From: an uncultured Steroidobacter sp.
GTDB taxonomy: Bacteria; Pseudomonadota; Gammaproteobacteria; Steroidobacterales; Steroidobacteraceae
Direction of reading: 5' to 3'
Length of the DNA stretch: 64,000 nt
Assembly: GCF_937958065.1 (NCBI RefSeq)
Contig: NZ_CALFXI010000058.1
Coordinates: 28,189-92,188 of the forward strand
Positions 34,262-43,790 of this stretch are shown here, piece after piece; position 1 is the stretch's first letter, and each line of letters begins with the position of its first letter. The translations under genes and the position numbers were made by a program. Under the pieces are notes generated by a model that saw nothing but the letters and a program-made list of their open reading frames with translations, was not told the DNA's origin and searched no databases.

Positions 34262-35410
34262 ATGAGCAACACCGATCGACGCACTTTTCTGCAATCCGCC
34301 GGCCTGGCAGGGATCGCTTCCTCCATGTCATCGACCGCGCTCGCGCAGAGCACGCCCGCGCGCGAAAAAGCAAAGACCGAGCCGCCCGCGAGCAAACATT
34401 CCATTCGCTTCGGCGTGATCGGCCTCGATCATGCGCACATTTACAGCATGACCGCCGCCGTGCAACGAGGCGGTGGCCAGCTGGTGGCCGTTTACGGCTC
34501 GGACCCGAAACAGATCGCCGATTTTCGCGCGAAGTTCGGCGACGTGAAGGTCGCACGCAGCGAACACGAGATCATCGAGGACAAGTCCATTCAGCTGATT
34601 GCCGGTGCGCCCATTCCCGATCAGCGCGCACCGCTCGGCATTCGCGCCATGCGAGCGGGCAAGGATTACCTGGCGGACAAGCCCGGCATCGTCACGCTGG
34701 AACAGCTCGCCGAGGTACGCCGGACGATCGAGGCAACCGGTCGAAAATTCGCGATCATGTATTCGGAACGATTGGAAGTCCGCTCGGCCGTATATGCAGG
34801 CGAGCTGATTCGCCAGGGTGCGATCGGTCGCGTCATTCAGACCGTCAATCTCGCGCCTCATCGCGTGAATGCGCCGTCGCGCCCGGACTGGTTCTGGGAC
34901 AAGGCGCGCTACGGCGGCATCCTCACCGATATCGGCTCGCATCAGGCCGATCAGTTTCTGTACTACACGAACAGCACCCAGGCGCGCGTCGTCGCGGCCC
35001 AGACGGGCAACCTGGCGCATCCCAACCATCCGAAGTTCGAAGACTTCGGCGACATGATGGTGACCGGCAACGGCGGCACCGGCTACGTGCGAGTCGATTG
35101 GTACACGCCGGACGGCTTGAGCACCTGGGGCGACGGGCGTTTGTTCATCCTGGGCACCGAGGGCTACATCGAGCTGCGCAAATACATCAACGTCGCATCG
35201 GGGTTGTCGGGAGGCGATCACCTGTACATCGTCGATCGCAAACAGGCGCGCTACATCGATTGCAAGGACGTGGCCCTGCCGTTCGGGCCGCAATTCGTCA
35301 CCGACATCGTCGAACGCACGCAGACGGCGCAGGACCAGAAACAGGCGCTGCTGGCCGCCGAGCTGGTGCTGACCGCGCAGAGGGACGCCACCCGCCCGAC
35401 CCTGAGCTGA
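34262..35410 (+). CDS. Tat-exported Gfo/Idh/MocA oxidoreductase
   Basis: A 382-residue NAD(P)-type oxidoreductase. Tat signal 'NTDRRTFLQSAGLAGIASS'; nucleotide domain begins 'RFGVIGLDHAHIYSMTAAV' with variant glycines; substrate motif 'GKDYLADKPGIVTLEQLAE' replaces the usual EKP by DKP. The C-terminal part has 'YGGILTDIGSHQADQFLYY', where Asp/His are family catalytic candidates. Export by Tat implies it folds with its cofactor in the cytoplasm and acts in the periplasm, as known for glucose-fructose oxidoreductase. Likely role: oxidation or reduction at C3 of sugars (inferred from DUF1080 neighbours). Confidence 0.82.
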   Translation: MSNTDRRTFLQSAGLAGIASSMSSTALAQSTPAREKAKTEPPASKHSIRFGVIGLDHAHIYSMTAAVQRGGGQLVAVYGSDPKQIADFRAKFGDVKVARSEHEIIEDKSIQLIAGAPIPDQRAPLGIRAMRAGKDYLADKPGIVTLEQLAEVRRTIEATGRKFAIMYSERLEVRSAVYAGELIRQGAIGRVIQTVNLAPHRVNAPSRPDWFWDKARYGGILTDIGSHQADQFLYYTNSTQARVVAAQTGNLAHPNHPKFEDFGDMMVTGNGGTGYVRVDWYTPDGLSTWGDGRLFILGTEGYIELRKYINVASGLSGGDHLYIVDRKQARYIDCKDVALPFGPQFVTDIVERTQTAQDQKQALLAAELVLTAQRDATRPTLS

Positions 35411-35414
35411 AAAT

Positions 35415-35492
35415 TGGCCTGACCACGTTAGCGATCCCAACACCGCATTGACAGGCTCGCCCGGCTGATCTAACAATCCACTGGTCAGGCCA
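35415..35492. promoter_or_regulatory. Pair of GntR-like operator half-sites ahead of the TonB receptor
   Basis: TGGCCTGACCA (35415-35425) and TGGTCAGGCCA (35482-35492) are exact reverse complements 56 bases apart. Each alone resembles the TGG-N5-CCA core of GntR/FadR-type operators. They lie 158-235 bases before the receptor ATG at 35650 in a 239-base gap. A looped repressor site is the simplest reading; a long-range RNA stem is the alternative. No GntR gene lies in the window. Confidence 0.5.
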
Positions 35493-35649
35493 CTTTCCCA
35501 TGCCGAAGGTGGCCCGGTCAGGGGGAATCTCCGGTCAGCGATGTCGCTTCGAAAGGCGGCACGGCCGCGCTCGCCCGCGGCAAACCACAACTTCCTCCTG
35601 AAGCGATTCGGCCCTGCACGTCGTGGTCCACGAACTGGGAGGAGCTGAA

Positions 35650-38487
35650 ATGGCAAGCATCACGTCGGCCAGCGCGGGAGTGTTGTCTTTGTGTCTGAGC
35701 ACCGCCGCCTTCGCCCAGCAAACATCCGGCGAAGGTCAGCTCGAAGAAGTCGTCGTCACCGGCTTTCGCGAGAGTCTCGAAGTCTCGCTCGCGGCCAAGC
35801 GCGATTCGGTGAACTTCACCGATTCCATCTCCGCCGAGGATGTCGGCAAGCTGCCGGACAACAATCTCGCCGAAGCCCTGCAGCGGGTGCCTGGCGTGCA
35901 GATCTCCCGCACCAACGGCGAAGGCCAGCAGATCTCGCTGCGTGGCATGGGACCGAGCTTCGCTCGCGTCCTGCTCGATGGCATGCCGGTCTCGGCGGCG
36001 TCCGAGGGCAGCGTCGATCAGCAAGCACGCAATCGCGAGTTCGATTTCGATCTGCTGCCCTCGGAAATCTTCAGCATGCTGCAGGTTTCTAAAACACCGA
36101 CGGCGAGCACCGTCGAAGGCGGCCTGGCAGGCACGGTAGATCTGCGCACGCCGCGCCCGTTCGACTACAACGGTTTCCAGGCGAGCTATCAGCTGCAAGC
36201 CATGTATCAGTCCTCGTCCGAGGAAGTCGATCCGCGCGGCAGCTTTCTCGTCAGCAAGAATTGGGATGGCAAGTTCGGCGCGCTGCTGAGCGTTTCCATG
36301 TCGCAACGAACTTTCCGCACCGATGGCTGGAGCTCGCAAGGCTGGACATCGGGGCGCGTGCCGGGCAATCCAGCGACGCCGACCGACCTCTACCAGGCGG
36401 GTTTCGACTGGAACCTGCCGAGCGTCAGCGCCTCGAGCGCCAATCAGAGCCCCGACTTCGTCAATGAATCGGGCTTGACCAACGCACAGCTCGCCAACAC
36501 GCAGTTGCCGCGGCTCGGGCGGCCCGAAGTGCAACTCGGCGATCGCGACCGCATCGGCGGCACGCTGGCCTTGCAATGGGCGCCGAGCGACCGGCTGCTG
36601 TTCAACCTGGATGTGATCTACGCCAAGCTGGAATCCGAGTTCGATCGTTACACCAACAATCTGCTGGTGAGAAACACCAACCTGCAAACCGCGGGACCGA
36701 CCGGCTTCGGCTACATCACGCCCAGCAACTTCTCGATCGACGAGAACAACACGCTGACCCACGGCACGCTGCTCAACGCCAAATTCTGGTCGGAAAATCG
36801 CCTGTTCGAACAGGAGTCCGACTTCAAGCACATCGGCCTGGGCGGCTCCTGGCAGATCACGGACAACATCGGCCTGGACGTGAAAGCGTCCAAGGCGGAA
36901 TCCGACTTCCGCTGGCGCATGACCACCTACCTGTTCCTGTCGCGCCCGGGCACGGTCGACATCGACGTGCCCGGTAACGGCATTCCCGTCATCGCCCCGC
37001 AGCTCGACCTGACCGACGTCGGCAACTGGCAGTTCGACACCGTGCGCGTGCAGCCCCGCACCCGCGAGGAAGAAAATGAAAACCTCGCGCTCGATCTCAA
37101 ATTCGGCGACGACGAACGGAACATTCGAGTCGGCGCGCTGGCCAACAAGTTCTTCCGCGAACGCCTCACCTACTCCTCGTCCGTCGGCGTGACGCAAGGC
37201 ACCGCCCTGACACCCTTTGGCTATACCGGCGGCGCGAATCTCAACCAGTTCAACATCGCCAGCTTCGCCAGGGTGGTGCCAGTGAACTATGGCGAACACT
37301 TCGACCGGCCGGCCGGCTACAGCCGCTGGATCGTGAGCGACCTCGATGCGTTCAGCCGGATGTTGAATCCGAACGCGCTGGACGCCGCCGCCAATCTGGA
37401 TTTCCAGAATTCCGGCAGCTTCGAAGAGCAGAACCTGTCGGCCTACATCGAAGCGAACACAGCATTGGACCTGTGGGGCCGCACCCTGCGCGTCAACGCC
37501 GGCGTGCGCTACGTGCAGACCGAGCACGAGATGGCTGGCTTCATCCGCGTGCCCTCCACGCCGCCGGCGGCGAACAATCTGTTCGGTCTGCGCAAGCAAG
37601 ACTACGGCCGCAACGTCATCGACGGCGATTATTCCGAAGTGCTGCCGTCGCTGAACCTCGCGTATGACATCGGCGACTCGGTGCTGGCTCGTTTCTCGCT
37701 GTCACGAGCGCTGACCCGACCCAACCCCGCGGACTTGCAGCCGTTCACTTCCATCAGCACCGCCGGCGTGGTCTCCCAGGGCAATCCGAACCTGGATCCC
37801 TACATTTCCGATCAACTCGACGGCGGCCTGGAATGGTACTTCTCCGAAGGCGCGGTGTTGGGCGGCAATCTGTTCTACAAGGAAATCACCGGCTTCGTGC
37901 AGCGGCGGAATATCCCGCAGCCGTTCCGCAACGCCGGCATCGCGCTCGATACCATCACCGATCCGACCATCCTCGCGCTGTTGCCGAATGGACTCGACAC
38001 GATCCTGTTGTTCAACACGCCGGTGAACATCGAAGCGACCACGTATCTGAAGGGCCTGGAACTGCTGTACCAGCAACGTCTCGACAACCTGCTGGAAGGC
38101 TCGGGCGTCACGCTGAACTACACGCGCCTGGATTCCGGCAGCCAGGTCGTCCTCGGCCTGGCGAAGCACAACCTCAACGCCGTTGCGTACTATGAACAGG
38201 AGCGCTTCGCCCTGCGCCTGAGTTACAACTATCGCTACGACTACGTGGAATGCGAGAACAACTGCGGCTCGACCTCGCCGCAGACCGGCTTCCGGCTCCA
38301 GGCGGGTTATCTGGACTTCAACGGCAGCGTAAGCTTCACGGCGCTCGGTCAGGACCTGACGCTGAGCCTGGAAGTGCTCAATCTCATCGACGAGGAAGAG
38401 TATTCGTTCTACGGTTATGAGAACCGTGCGAATACATTGAACAAACCCGGCCGCCAGTTCATTCTGGGGATTCGCGGCCAGTTCTAG
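35650..38487 (+). CDS. TonB-dependent receptor of the keto-glycoside cluster
   Basis: A 945-residue outer-membrane receptor. Short signal peptide (1-22, ending 'STAAFAQQ'), TonB-box region 'LEEVVVTGFRESLEVSL', plug with 'NNLAEALQRVPGVQISRTNG' and 'ISLRGMGPSFARVLLDGMP', then a barrel ending 'KPGRQFILGIRGQF'. The plug is of the TIGR01782 type seen in carbohydrate-linked loci of Xanthomonadales and Caulobacter. There is no STN domain, so it is a transporter only. GGGAGG precedes the ATG; the upstream frame from 35623 is not needed. The next gene follows at nine bases. Substrate likely a glycoside handled by the neighbours. Confidence 0.92.
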   Translation: MASITSASAGVLSLCLSTAAFAQQTSGEGQLEEVVVTGFRESLEVSLAAKRDSVNFTDSISAEDVGKLPDNNLAEALQRVPGVQISRTNGEGQQISLRGMGPSFARVLLDGMPVSAASEGSVDQQARNREFDFDLLPSEIFSMLQVSKTPTASTVEGGLAGTVDLRTPRPFDYNGFQASYQLQAMYQSSSEEVDPRGSFLVSKNWDGKFGALLSVSMSQRTFRTDGWSSQGWTSGRVPGNPATPTDLYQAGFDWNLPSVSASSANQSPDFVNESGLTNAQLANTQLPRLGRPEVQLGDRDRIGGTLALQWAPSDRLLFNLDVIYAKLESEFDRYTNNLLVRNTNLQTAGPTGFGYITPSNFSIDENNTLTHGTLLNAKFWSENRLFEQESDFKHIGLGGSWQITDNIGLDVKASKAESDFRWRMTTYLFLSRPGTVDIDVPGNGIPVIAPQLDLTDVGNWQFDTVRVQPRTREEENENLALDLKFGDDERNIRVGALANKFFRERLTYSSSVGVTQGTALTPFGYTGGANLNQFNIASFARVVPVNYGEHFDRPAGYSRWIVSDLDAFSRMLNPNALDAAANLDFQNSGSFEEQNLSAYIEANTALDLWGRTLRVNAGVRYVQTEHEMAGFIRVPSTPPAANNLFGLRKQDYGRNVIDGDYSEVLPSLNLAYDIGDSVLARFSLSRALTRPNPADLQPFTSISTAGVVSQGNPNLDPYISDQLDGGLEWYFSEGAVLGGNLFYKEITGFVQRRNIPQPFRNAGIALDTITDPTILALLPNGLDTILLFNTPVNIEATTYLKGLELLYQQRLDNLLEGSGVTLNYTRLDSGSQVVLGLAKHNLNAVAYYEQERFALRLSYNYRYDYVECENNCGSTSPQTGFRLQAGYLDFNGSVSFTALGQDLTLSLEVLNLIDEEEYSFYGYENRANTLNKPGRQFILGIRGQF

Positions 38488-38496
38488 GAAGATGAC

Positions 38497-39870
38497 ATGC
38501 GACCACGACACCCTGCGAGCTCTCTTTCCCGCCGGACCTTTGGCAAGACACTGATGGGGTTGTCGTTGCCGCTGATATTGCCCAGCCGCTTGCTGGGCGC
38601 CGATGCACCCAGCAATCGCATCCGGGTCGGGCAGATCGGCTGCGGCCGGATCGCGCGCGACCATGACATGCCCGGCGTGTTGAAGTCCGGGCTCGCCGAC
38701 ATCGTCGCGGTTTGCGACGTCGATGCAAATCGCGCGGCCCAGGGCAAGACACGCGTCGAGGAGCTGTATCGCGAGATCAATGCGCCGCTGCCGACCGTCA
38801 GCGTGCACGCCGATTACCGCGAAATCCTGCAGCGTAAGGACATCGACGCTGTCGTGATCAGCACCCCGGATCATCAGCACGCCGAGCCGGCGCTGGCGGC
38901 GATATTGGCAGGCAAGGATGTTTATTTGCAGAAACCCTTCACGATGACCATCGCGGAAGGCAAGGTGCTGCTGGATGCAGTGGAACGCAGCAGGCGCATC
39001 CTGCAGGTCGGCAGCCAGCAACGTTCGTGGCAGCAGTTCCGTCAGGCCGCCGAACTGGTCCGCTCCGGGCGCATCGGGCAGGTGCGCAGCGTCGAGATCG
39101 GCTTGCCCATCGATCCCACCGCGCCAGACGATCCGGCGCAGCCGGTGCCGAAAGAGTTGGATTTCGATCGATGGATCGGACCGGCCGAGTTTGCTTATTA
39201 CACCGAGCAGCGCGTGCATCCGCGCTCGGGCTACTCGCGGCCCGGCTGGCTGCGTAATGAATCGTTCTGTCTCGGCATGATCACCGGCTGGGGCTCGCAT
39301 CATTACGACACCATGCATTGGGCGCTCGATCTGGAATCGAGCGGTCCCTCACGCGTCGAAGGCACCGCGGAGTTTCCGACAAACAAGATCTGGAACGTGC
39401 ATGGCGCCTATGACGTGAAGCTCACCTATCCGGGCAACATCCGCGTGCATGTTTCCGACAAGAATCCGAATGGCCTGAAGTTCGTCGGCGACGACGGCTG
39501 GATCTGGGTCACCCGCGACGGCCAGGCCACCGCCAGCGATCCCAAATCCGGACAGACCCTGCCGCCGCTCGACGCAAGCGACAAACGCCTGCTCGATCCG
39601 AAGGGTTTGAAGGTCGAACTGCCTCGTAGCGACAGTCATCACAAGAACTGGCTGGAGAGCGTGCGCTCGCGCAAGGAGCCGCTCGCTCCCGCGCACATCG
39701 CTCATCGCAGCGGCAGTGCGTGCATCGTCAGCTGGATCGCGATGAAGCTGCAGCGGCCGCTCACCTGGGATGTGAAATCCGAAAGCTTCCTGAACGACGC
39801 CGAAGCCAACAAATGGCTGTCCCGTCCCGAGCGCGCCCCGTACGGCGTGACGCGATTGATCAAGAGCTGA
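38497..39870 (+). CDS. Tat-exported Gfo/Idh/MocA oxidoreductase
   Basis: A 457-residue enzyme. Tat signal 'SSLSRRTFGKTLMGLSLPL'; dinucleotide fold 'RVGQIGCGRIARDHDMPGV'; 'AVVISTPDHQH'-type strand ('VVISTPDHQHAEPA'); the substrate Lys in 'DVYLQKPFTMTIAEGKVL' (EKP variant QKP). The C-terminal half has 'MITGWGSHHYDTMHWALDLE', with paired His as in Gfo/Idh/MocA members that act on sugars, and 'DSHHKNWLESVRSRKEPLAP' near the end. Starts nine bases after the TonB receptor stop and eight before the next gene, hence one operon. Specific substrate unknown. Confidence 0.85.
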   Translation: MRPRHPASSLSRRTFGKTLMGLSLPLILPSRLLGADAPSNRIRVGQIGCGRIARDHDMPGVLKSGLADIVAVCDVDANRAAQGKTRVEELYREINAPLPTVSVHADYREILQRKDIDAVVISTPDHQHAEPALAAILAGKDVYLQKPFTMTIAEGKVLLDAVERSRRILQVGSQQRSWQQFRQAAELVRSGRIGQVRSVEIGLPIDPTAPDDPAQPVPKELDFDRWIGPAEFAYYTEQRVHPRSGYSRPGWLRNESFCLGMITGWGSHHYDTMHWALDLESSGPSRVEGTAEFPTNKIWNVHGAYDVKLTYPGNIRVHVSDKNPNGLKFVGDDGWIWVTRDGQATASDPKSGQTLPPLDASDKRLLDPKGLKVELPRSDSHHKNWLESVRSRKEPLAPAHIAHRSGSACIVSWIAMKLQRPLTWDVKSESFLNDAEANKWLSRPERAPYGVTRLIKS

Positions 39871-39878
39871 GCGGCATC

Positions 39879-41231
39879 ATGCGAAAGTCCTTGCAGTCGC
39901 TGGTCGGCGCGACGCTGATGTTTGCTGCCGCCCTAACCTCCCACGCCGAAGGCATCACCGGGCCGGTGCGTCTGCTGACGCTCGACCCCGGCCATTTCCA
40001 CGCCTCGCTGGTTCAGAAGTTCATGTACCAAGGCGTCGACCCGCAGGTGCACGTCTACGCCCCCAAAGGCGATGACGTGCTCGAGCACATGAAGCGCATC
40101 GAAGGCTTCAACCGGCGAGCGGATCAGCCCACGAGCTGGCGGACCGAGCTCTACACCGGACCGGACTACCTGCAACGCATGCTCGCGGATCGCAGCGGCA
40201 ATGTGGTCGTCATCTCGGGAAACAATGCACACAAGGCGCAATACATCCTGAGCTCCATCGAGACGGGGTTCAACGTGCTCGCCGACAAGCCGATGGCGAT
40301 CACGCCGCCCGACCTCGAGAAGCTCCAGCAGGCGTTCGCGCTCGCCGGGAAAAAAGGCACGCTGCTCTATGACATCATGACCGAGCGCTTCGAGATCACT
40401 TCGATCCTGCAGCGCGAGCTGTCGCAGCGGCCGGAGCTGTTCGGCTCACTGCAGAAAGGCAGCGCCGCCGATCCCTCGATCCGCAAGGAAAGCGTGCATC
40501 ACTTCTCGAAAATCGTGGCCGGCTCGCCATTGAAGCGGCCGGAATGGTTCTTCGACGTGCGCCAGCAGGGCGAAGGGCTGGTGGATGTCACGACGCATCT
40601 GGTGGACCTGGTGCAATGGCAGGCCTTCCCCGAGCAGGCCCTTCAGCCCGCGGACGCGAAAGTGCTGAGCGCGAAGCACAGCCGCACGCCCATCACGCTC
40701 GATCAGTTCAGCAAGGTCACCGGCGCGACAGCGTTCCCGGAATTCCTGAAATCGGACGTCCGGAACGGCGTGCTGAACGTCTACGCAAATGGCGAATTCA
40801 CCTATCGGCTGCGCGACGTGCATGCACTGGTTTCGGTGAAGTGGGATTTCGAGGCACCGCCGGGCGGCGGCGATACGCACTTCTCGGTGATGCGCGGGAC
40901 CAAGGCCACGCTCATGATCGAGCAAGGCGCGGCTCAGCAGTTCAAGCCCGTCCTGTACATCGAAGGCACCCGGGACGAGGCGGCCGTGAAGAGCGCCATC
41001 GCCTCTTTACAAGGCAAGTATCCCGGCGTGGGCGTACGCCGCGAAGGCGAGCGCTGGGCAGTCACCGTGCCGGAGAAATACAACGTCGGCCATGAAGCGC
41101 ACTTCGCCCAGGTCACCGAGAACTTCCTGAAATACCTGCGCTCGGGCAAGCTGCCCGCATGGGAAGTGCCCAACATGCTGACCAAATATTCAACCATCAT
41201 GCAGGCGTATCAGCTCAGCCGCGCCCAGTGA
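39879..41231 (+). CDS. Exported Gfo/Idh/MocA-like protein with Oxidoreduct_C-type C-terminal domain
   Basis: A 450-residue protein with a Sec signal ('MRKSLQSLVGATLMFAAALTSHAEG'). The N-terminal Rossmann-like part 'GPVRLLTLDPGHFHASLVQK' lacks the normal GxGxxG and has 'LDPGHFHA' instead, and 'LADKPMAITPPDLEKLQQAF' matches the EKP strand. The C-terminal half ('HHFSKIVAGSPLKRPEWFFD', 'GEGLVDVTTHLVDLVQW') fits the putative oxidoreductase C-terminal family (PF16490). Since it uses a Sec signal and lacks the usual dinucleotide loop, NAD binding is doubtful; it may bind or isomerise the keto-sugar. Start at 39879 chosen for the signal peptide; its Shine-Dalgarno is weak. Confidence 0.75.
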   Translation: MRKSLQSLVGATLMFAAALTSHAEGITGPVRLLTLDPGHFHASLVQKFMYQGVDPQVHVYAPKGDDVLEHMKRIEGFNRRADQPTSWRTELYTGPDYLQRMLADRSGNVVVISGNNAHKAQYILSSIETGFNVLADKPMAITPPDLEKLQQAFALAGKKGTLLYDIMTERFEITSILQRELSQRPELFGSLQKGSAADPSIRKESVHHFSKIVAGSPLKRPEWFFDVRQQGEGLVDVTTHLVDLVQWQAFPEQALQPADAKVLSAKHSRTPITLDQFSKVTGATAFPEFLKSDVRNGVLNVYANGEFTYRLRDVHALVSVKWDFEAPPGGGDTHFSVMRGTKATLMIEQGAAQQFKPVLYIEGTRDEAAVKSAIASLQGKYPGVGVRREGERWAVTVPEKYNVGHEAHFAQVTENFLKYLRSGKLPAWEVPNMLTKYSTIMQAYQLSRAQ

Positions 41232-41260
41232 CACTCGACCCACGATTCGAGCAAGGCGGA

Positions 41261-43786
41261 ATGCGATTTCATAGAACGGGCCTCGGCGCCCTTGCGGCCA
41301 CCTGGCTGGCATTGATTCCTTTCTGGCAGGCCCAGGCACAAAGCGGCGACCGGCCCGGTGAGCAGCAAAAGCCACCGCCGGCGCACATCAAGATACCGCC
41401 CGCGCCTGCGCTGAAAGCCGAAGACGCACTGAAAACATTACGCGTCGCGCCCGGCTTTCGGGTGGAGCTCGTGGCGAGCGATCCGCTCCTGTTCGATCCT
41501 GTGGCCATCAGTATCGGCCCCGACGGGCGCATGTGGGTGGTCGCGATGCGTGCCTACATGCCGAATGCCGACGGTGTCGGCGAAGATGCGCCCATCGGAA
41601 CGATCGCAACACTGGAAGATACGAACAACGACGGCCAGTACGACAAGCGTACCGAGTTCGCCGGTGGTCTGATCCTGCCGCGTGCGCTCGCTCTCGTGGG
41701 CGACGGCGTGCTGGTCGCCGAGCCGCCGAACCTCTGGTTCATGCGAGACACCGACAACGACGGCAAGGCCGACGACAAGCGACTGATCGCCAACGATTAC
41801 GGCAATCCCTCGAATCCGGAGCACAGCGCCAACGGCCTGCTCTGGGGCTTGGATAACTGGATCTACAGCGCCAACCACACCACGCGCTTTCGCTACCAGC
41901 GTGGCGAATGGAAGCGCGAACCGACGTCCTTTCGCGGTCAGTGGGGCATCGCGCAGGACGACTTCGGTCAGCTGTACTTCAACAACAACAGCGTCGCGCT
42001 CTACACGGACGCGCTGCCGGCCGAATATCTGCTCCGCAATCGCAGTCTGCCGAATCCCCGCGGCTCGAATGTGCAGCTGGCGCGCGCTGACGAAATATCG
42101 GTGTGGCCGGCGCGCGTGACGACGGGCGTCAATCGCGGCTATCAAATCTTACGAGAAGACGGCACCCTGCCCGTCCTCACGGCGGCCAGCGGCCCTGCAA
42201 TCTATCGCGGCTCGCTGTTCCCAGAGAGCTTCCGCGGTGATGCCTTCATCTGCGAGCCCGCCGGCAATATAGTCAAGCGGCTCGTGATCGAAGAGCGAGA
42301 CGGCGTGCCTCGCGTACGCAACGCGTACGAGCGCACCGAATTCCTGGCCTCGACCGATGAACGATTCCGGCCGGTGAACCTCTACAACGGGCCCGACGGT
42401 TCGCTGTATGTGGTGGATATGTACCGCGGCATCATCCAGCACCGAATCTTCCTCACGACCTATCTGCGCAACCAGATCAAGGAACGCGGGCTCGAAGCGC
42501 CGCTCGGCATGGGGCGCGTCTATCGCATCGTGCCCGAAAATGCGCCGCGCCGTGCAGCTCCGAATCTGGCGAACGCCACACCATCGCAGCTCGTCAGCGC
42601 GCTCGATCATGAAGACGCGTGGGTGAGAGAAACTGCGCAGCGCCTGCTCGTCGAGCGTCAGGACGCAAGCGCCGTGTCCGCCCTGCGACGTTTGGTTACG
42701 AACTCAGCTCGCCCAGCGACACGCGTTCATGCACTGTGGACGCTCGATGGCGTTGACGCAGTCGATTGGCCCACGGCCGCGGCCGGCCTGCGCGATGCCG
42801 AGCCACGCGTCGCCGCGACCGCCGCTCGGGTAGCCGAGAAGTTCCTGACGACGGATCCAGAGCGCACGATCAAGGCGCTGTTGGAACGTGCGCGATGGAA
42901 TGAACCAGCAGTGGTTCGTCAGGTTGCCCTATCGCTGGGCAAAGCCGAGGGAAAGCACGCAGACACGGCCCTGCTGGAACTGGCCCGACAAGCGGGCGCG
43001 CAGCCGTACGTGGCGGACGCCATCGTCAGCAGCATCGGCGGCCGCGAACCGGCTTTTGTGAACTCCCTGATTGCGACCGAGAACAAGGCCGATATTTCCA
43101 ACGCATCCACCGTGCTCGCCGTTGCCACAGCCACGGTGTTACAGACGGGCGAAGTTGATCAGAGCGAGGCACTGCTCAGTCGTCTCACTCAACCGAAGAC
43201 GAGCGCTTGGGTCCGCACAGCGTTGCTCGACGGCATCGATCGCCTCATCCCTCGCGCCGACGATGGTTCGAGACGCATGGCCTATCTGGCCGCCGAGCCC
43301 AAAGCGCTGCTCACCTATGCGTCGAGCGGTGCGGCCGATGCGCCTAGAGCCGCGCAGCTGGCGAAGTTCCTGCGCTGGCGTGGCTCCACGGTAGACACGG
43401 CCGCGTCACTCGCGAAATTGACACCCGAACAACGCGCCCTCTATGACAAAGGACGCAGCGCGTTCGCCGTGTGCGCCGCCTGTCACCAGGAAGAAGGCCA
43501 GGGAATGAAGGGCCTCGCGCCCGCGCTCGCCGGATCTCAATGGGTCAACAGCTCGCCGCAAGCGGTCGTGCGCATCGTGCTCAATGGCAAGGTTGATCAA
43601 CTCGCCATGCCCGGGCTCGGCGGCGCGCTCGATGATGAGGCGATCGCATCGATTCTCACGTACGTGCGACGCTCCTGGGGCAACGAAGCGAGCCCCATCG
43701 ACGCTCGCACCGTCAAATCCATCCGCGACGTCGTATCACATCGCGATGAGCCATGGAGCGACGAAGAGCTGCAACCGCTGCGCTGA
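41261..43786 (+). CDS. Large periplasmic beta-propeller/HEAT/cytochrome c protein ('PVC-type heme-binding dehydrogenase')
   Basis: An 841-residue exported protein (signal about 1-27). Residues about 60-440 form a six-bladed-propeller-like dehydrogenase domain ('GFRVELVASDPLLFDPVAIS', 'GPDGSLYVVDMYRGIIQHR', 'GMGRVYRIVP'). About 460-690 are HEAT-like repeats, and about 725-830 a cytochrome c domain with CxxCH (Cys738, Cys741, His742) and 'GMKGLAPALAGS' plus a distal Met near 'LAMPGLGG'. Such proteins abound in Planctomycetes and Bacteroidetes sugar loci and can pass electrons from sugar oxidation to the respiratory chain. The 30-base gap to the gene before makes it the probable last gene of the operon. 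Confidence 0.82.
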   Translation: MRFHRTGLGALAATWLALIPFWQAQAQSGDRPGEQQKPPPAHIKIPPAPALKAEDALKTLRVAPGFRVELVASDPLLFDPVAISIGPDGRMWVVAMRAYMPNADGVGEDAPIGTIATLEDTNNDGQYDKRTEFAGGLILPRALALVGDGVLVAEPPNLWFMRDTDNDGKADDKRLIANDYGNPSNPEHSANGLLWGLDNWIYSANHTTRFRYQRGEWKREPTSFRGQWGIAQDDFGQLYFNNNSVALYTDALPAEYLLRNRSLPNPRGSNVQLARADEISVWPARVTTGVNRGYQILREDGTLPVLTAASGPAIYRGSLFPESFRGDAFICEPAGNIVKRLVIEERDGVPRVRNAYERTEFLASTDERFRPVNLYNGPDGSLYVVDMYRGIIQHRIFLTTYLRNQIKERGLEAPLGMGRVYRIVPENAPRRAAPNLANATPSQLVSALDHEDAWVRETAQRLLVERQDASAVSALRRLVTNSARPATRVHALWTLDGVDAVDWPTAAAGLRDAEPRVAATAARVAEKFLTTDPERTIKALLERARWNEPAVVRQVALSLGKAEGKHADTALLELARQAGAQPYVADAIVSSIGGREPAFVNSLIATENKADISNASTVLAVATATVLQTGEVDQSEALLSRLTQPKTSAWVRTALLDGIDRLIPRADDGSRRMAYLAAEPKALLTYASSGAADAPRAAQLAKFLRWRGSTVDTAASLAKLTPEQRALYDKGRSAFAVCAACHQEEGQGMKGLAPALAGSQWVNSSPQAVVRIVLNGKVDQLAMPGLGGALDDEAIASILTYVRRSWGNEASPIDARTVKSIRDVVSHRDEPWSDEELQPLR

Positions 43787-43790
43787 CGAC

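Noticed and set aside
35518..37599. 693-codon open frame on the minus strand
   Set aside because: Antisense to the TonB receptor; composition is that of a codon shadow and no start signal or domain is seen.
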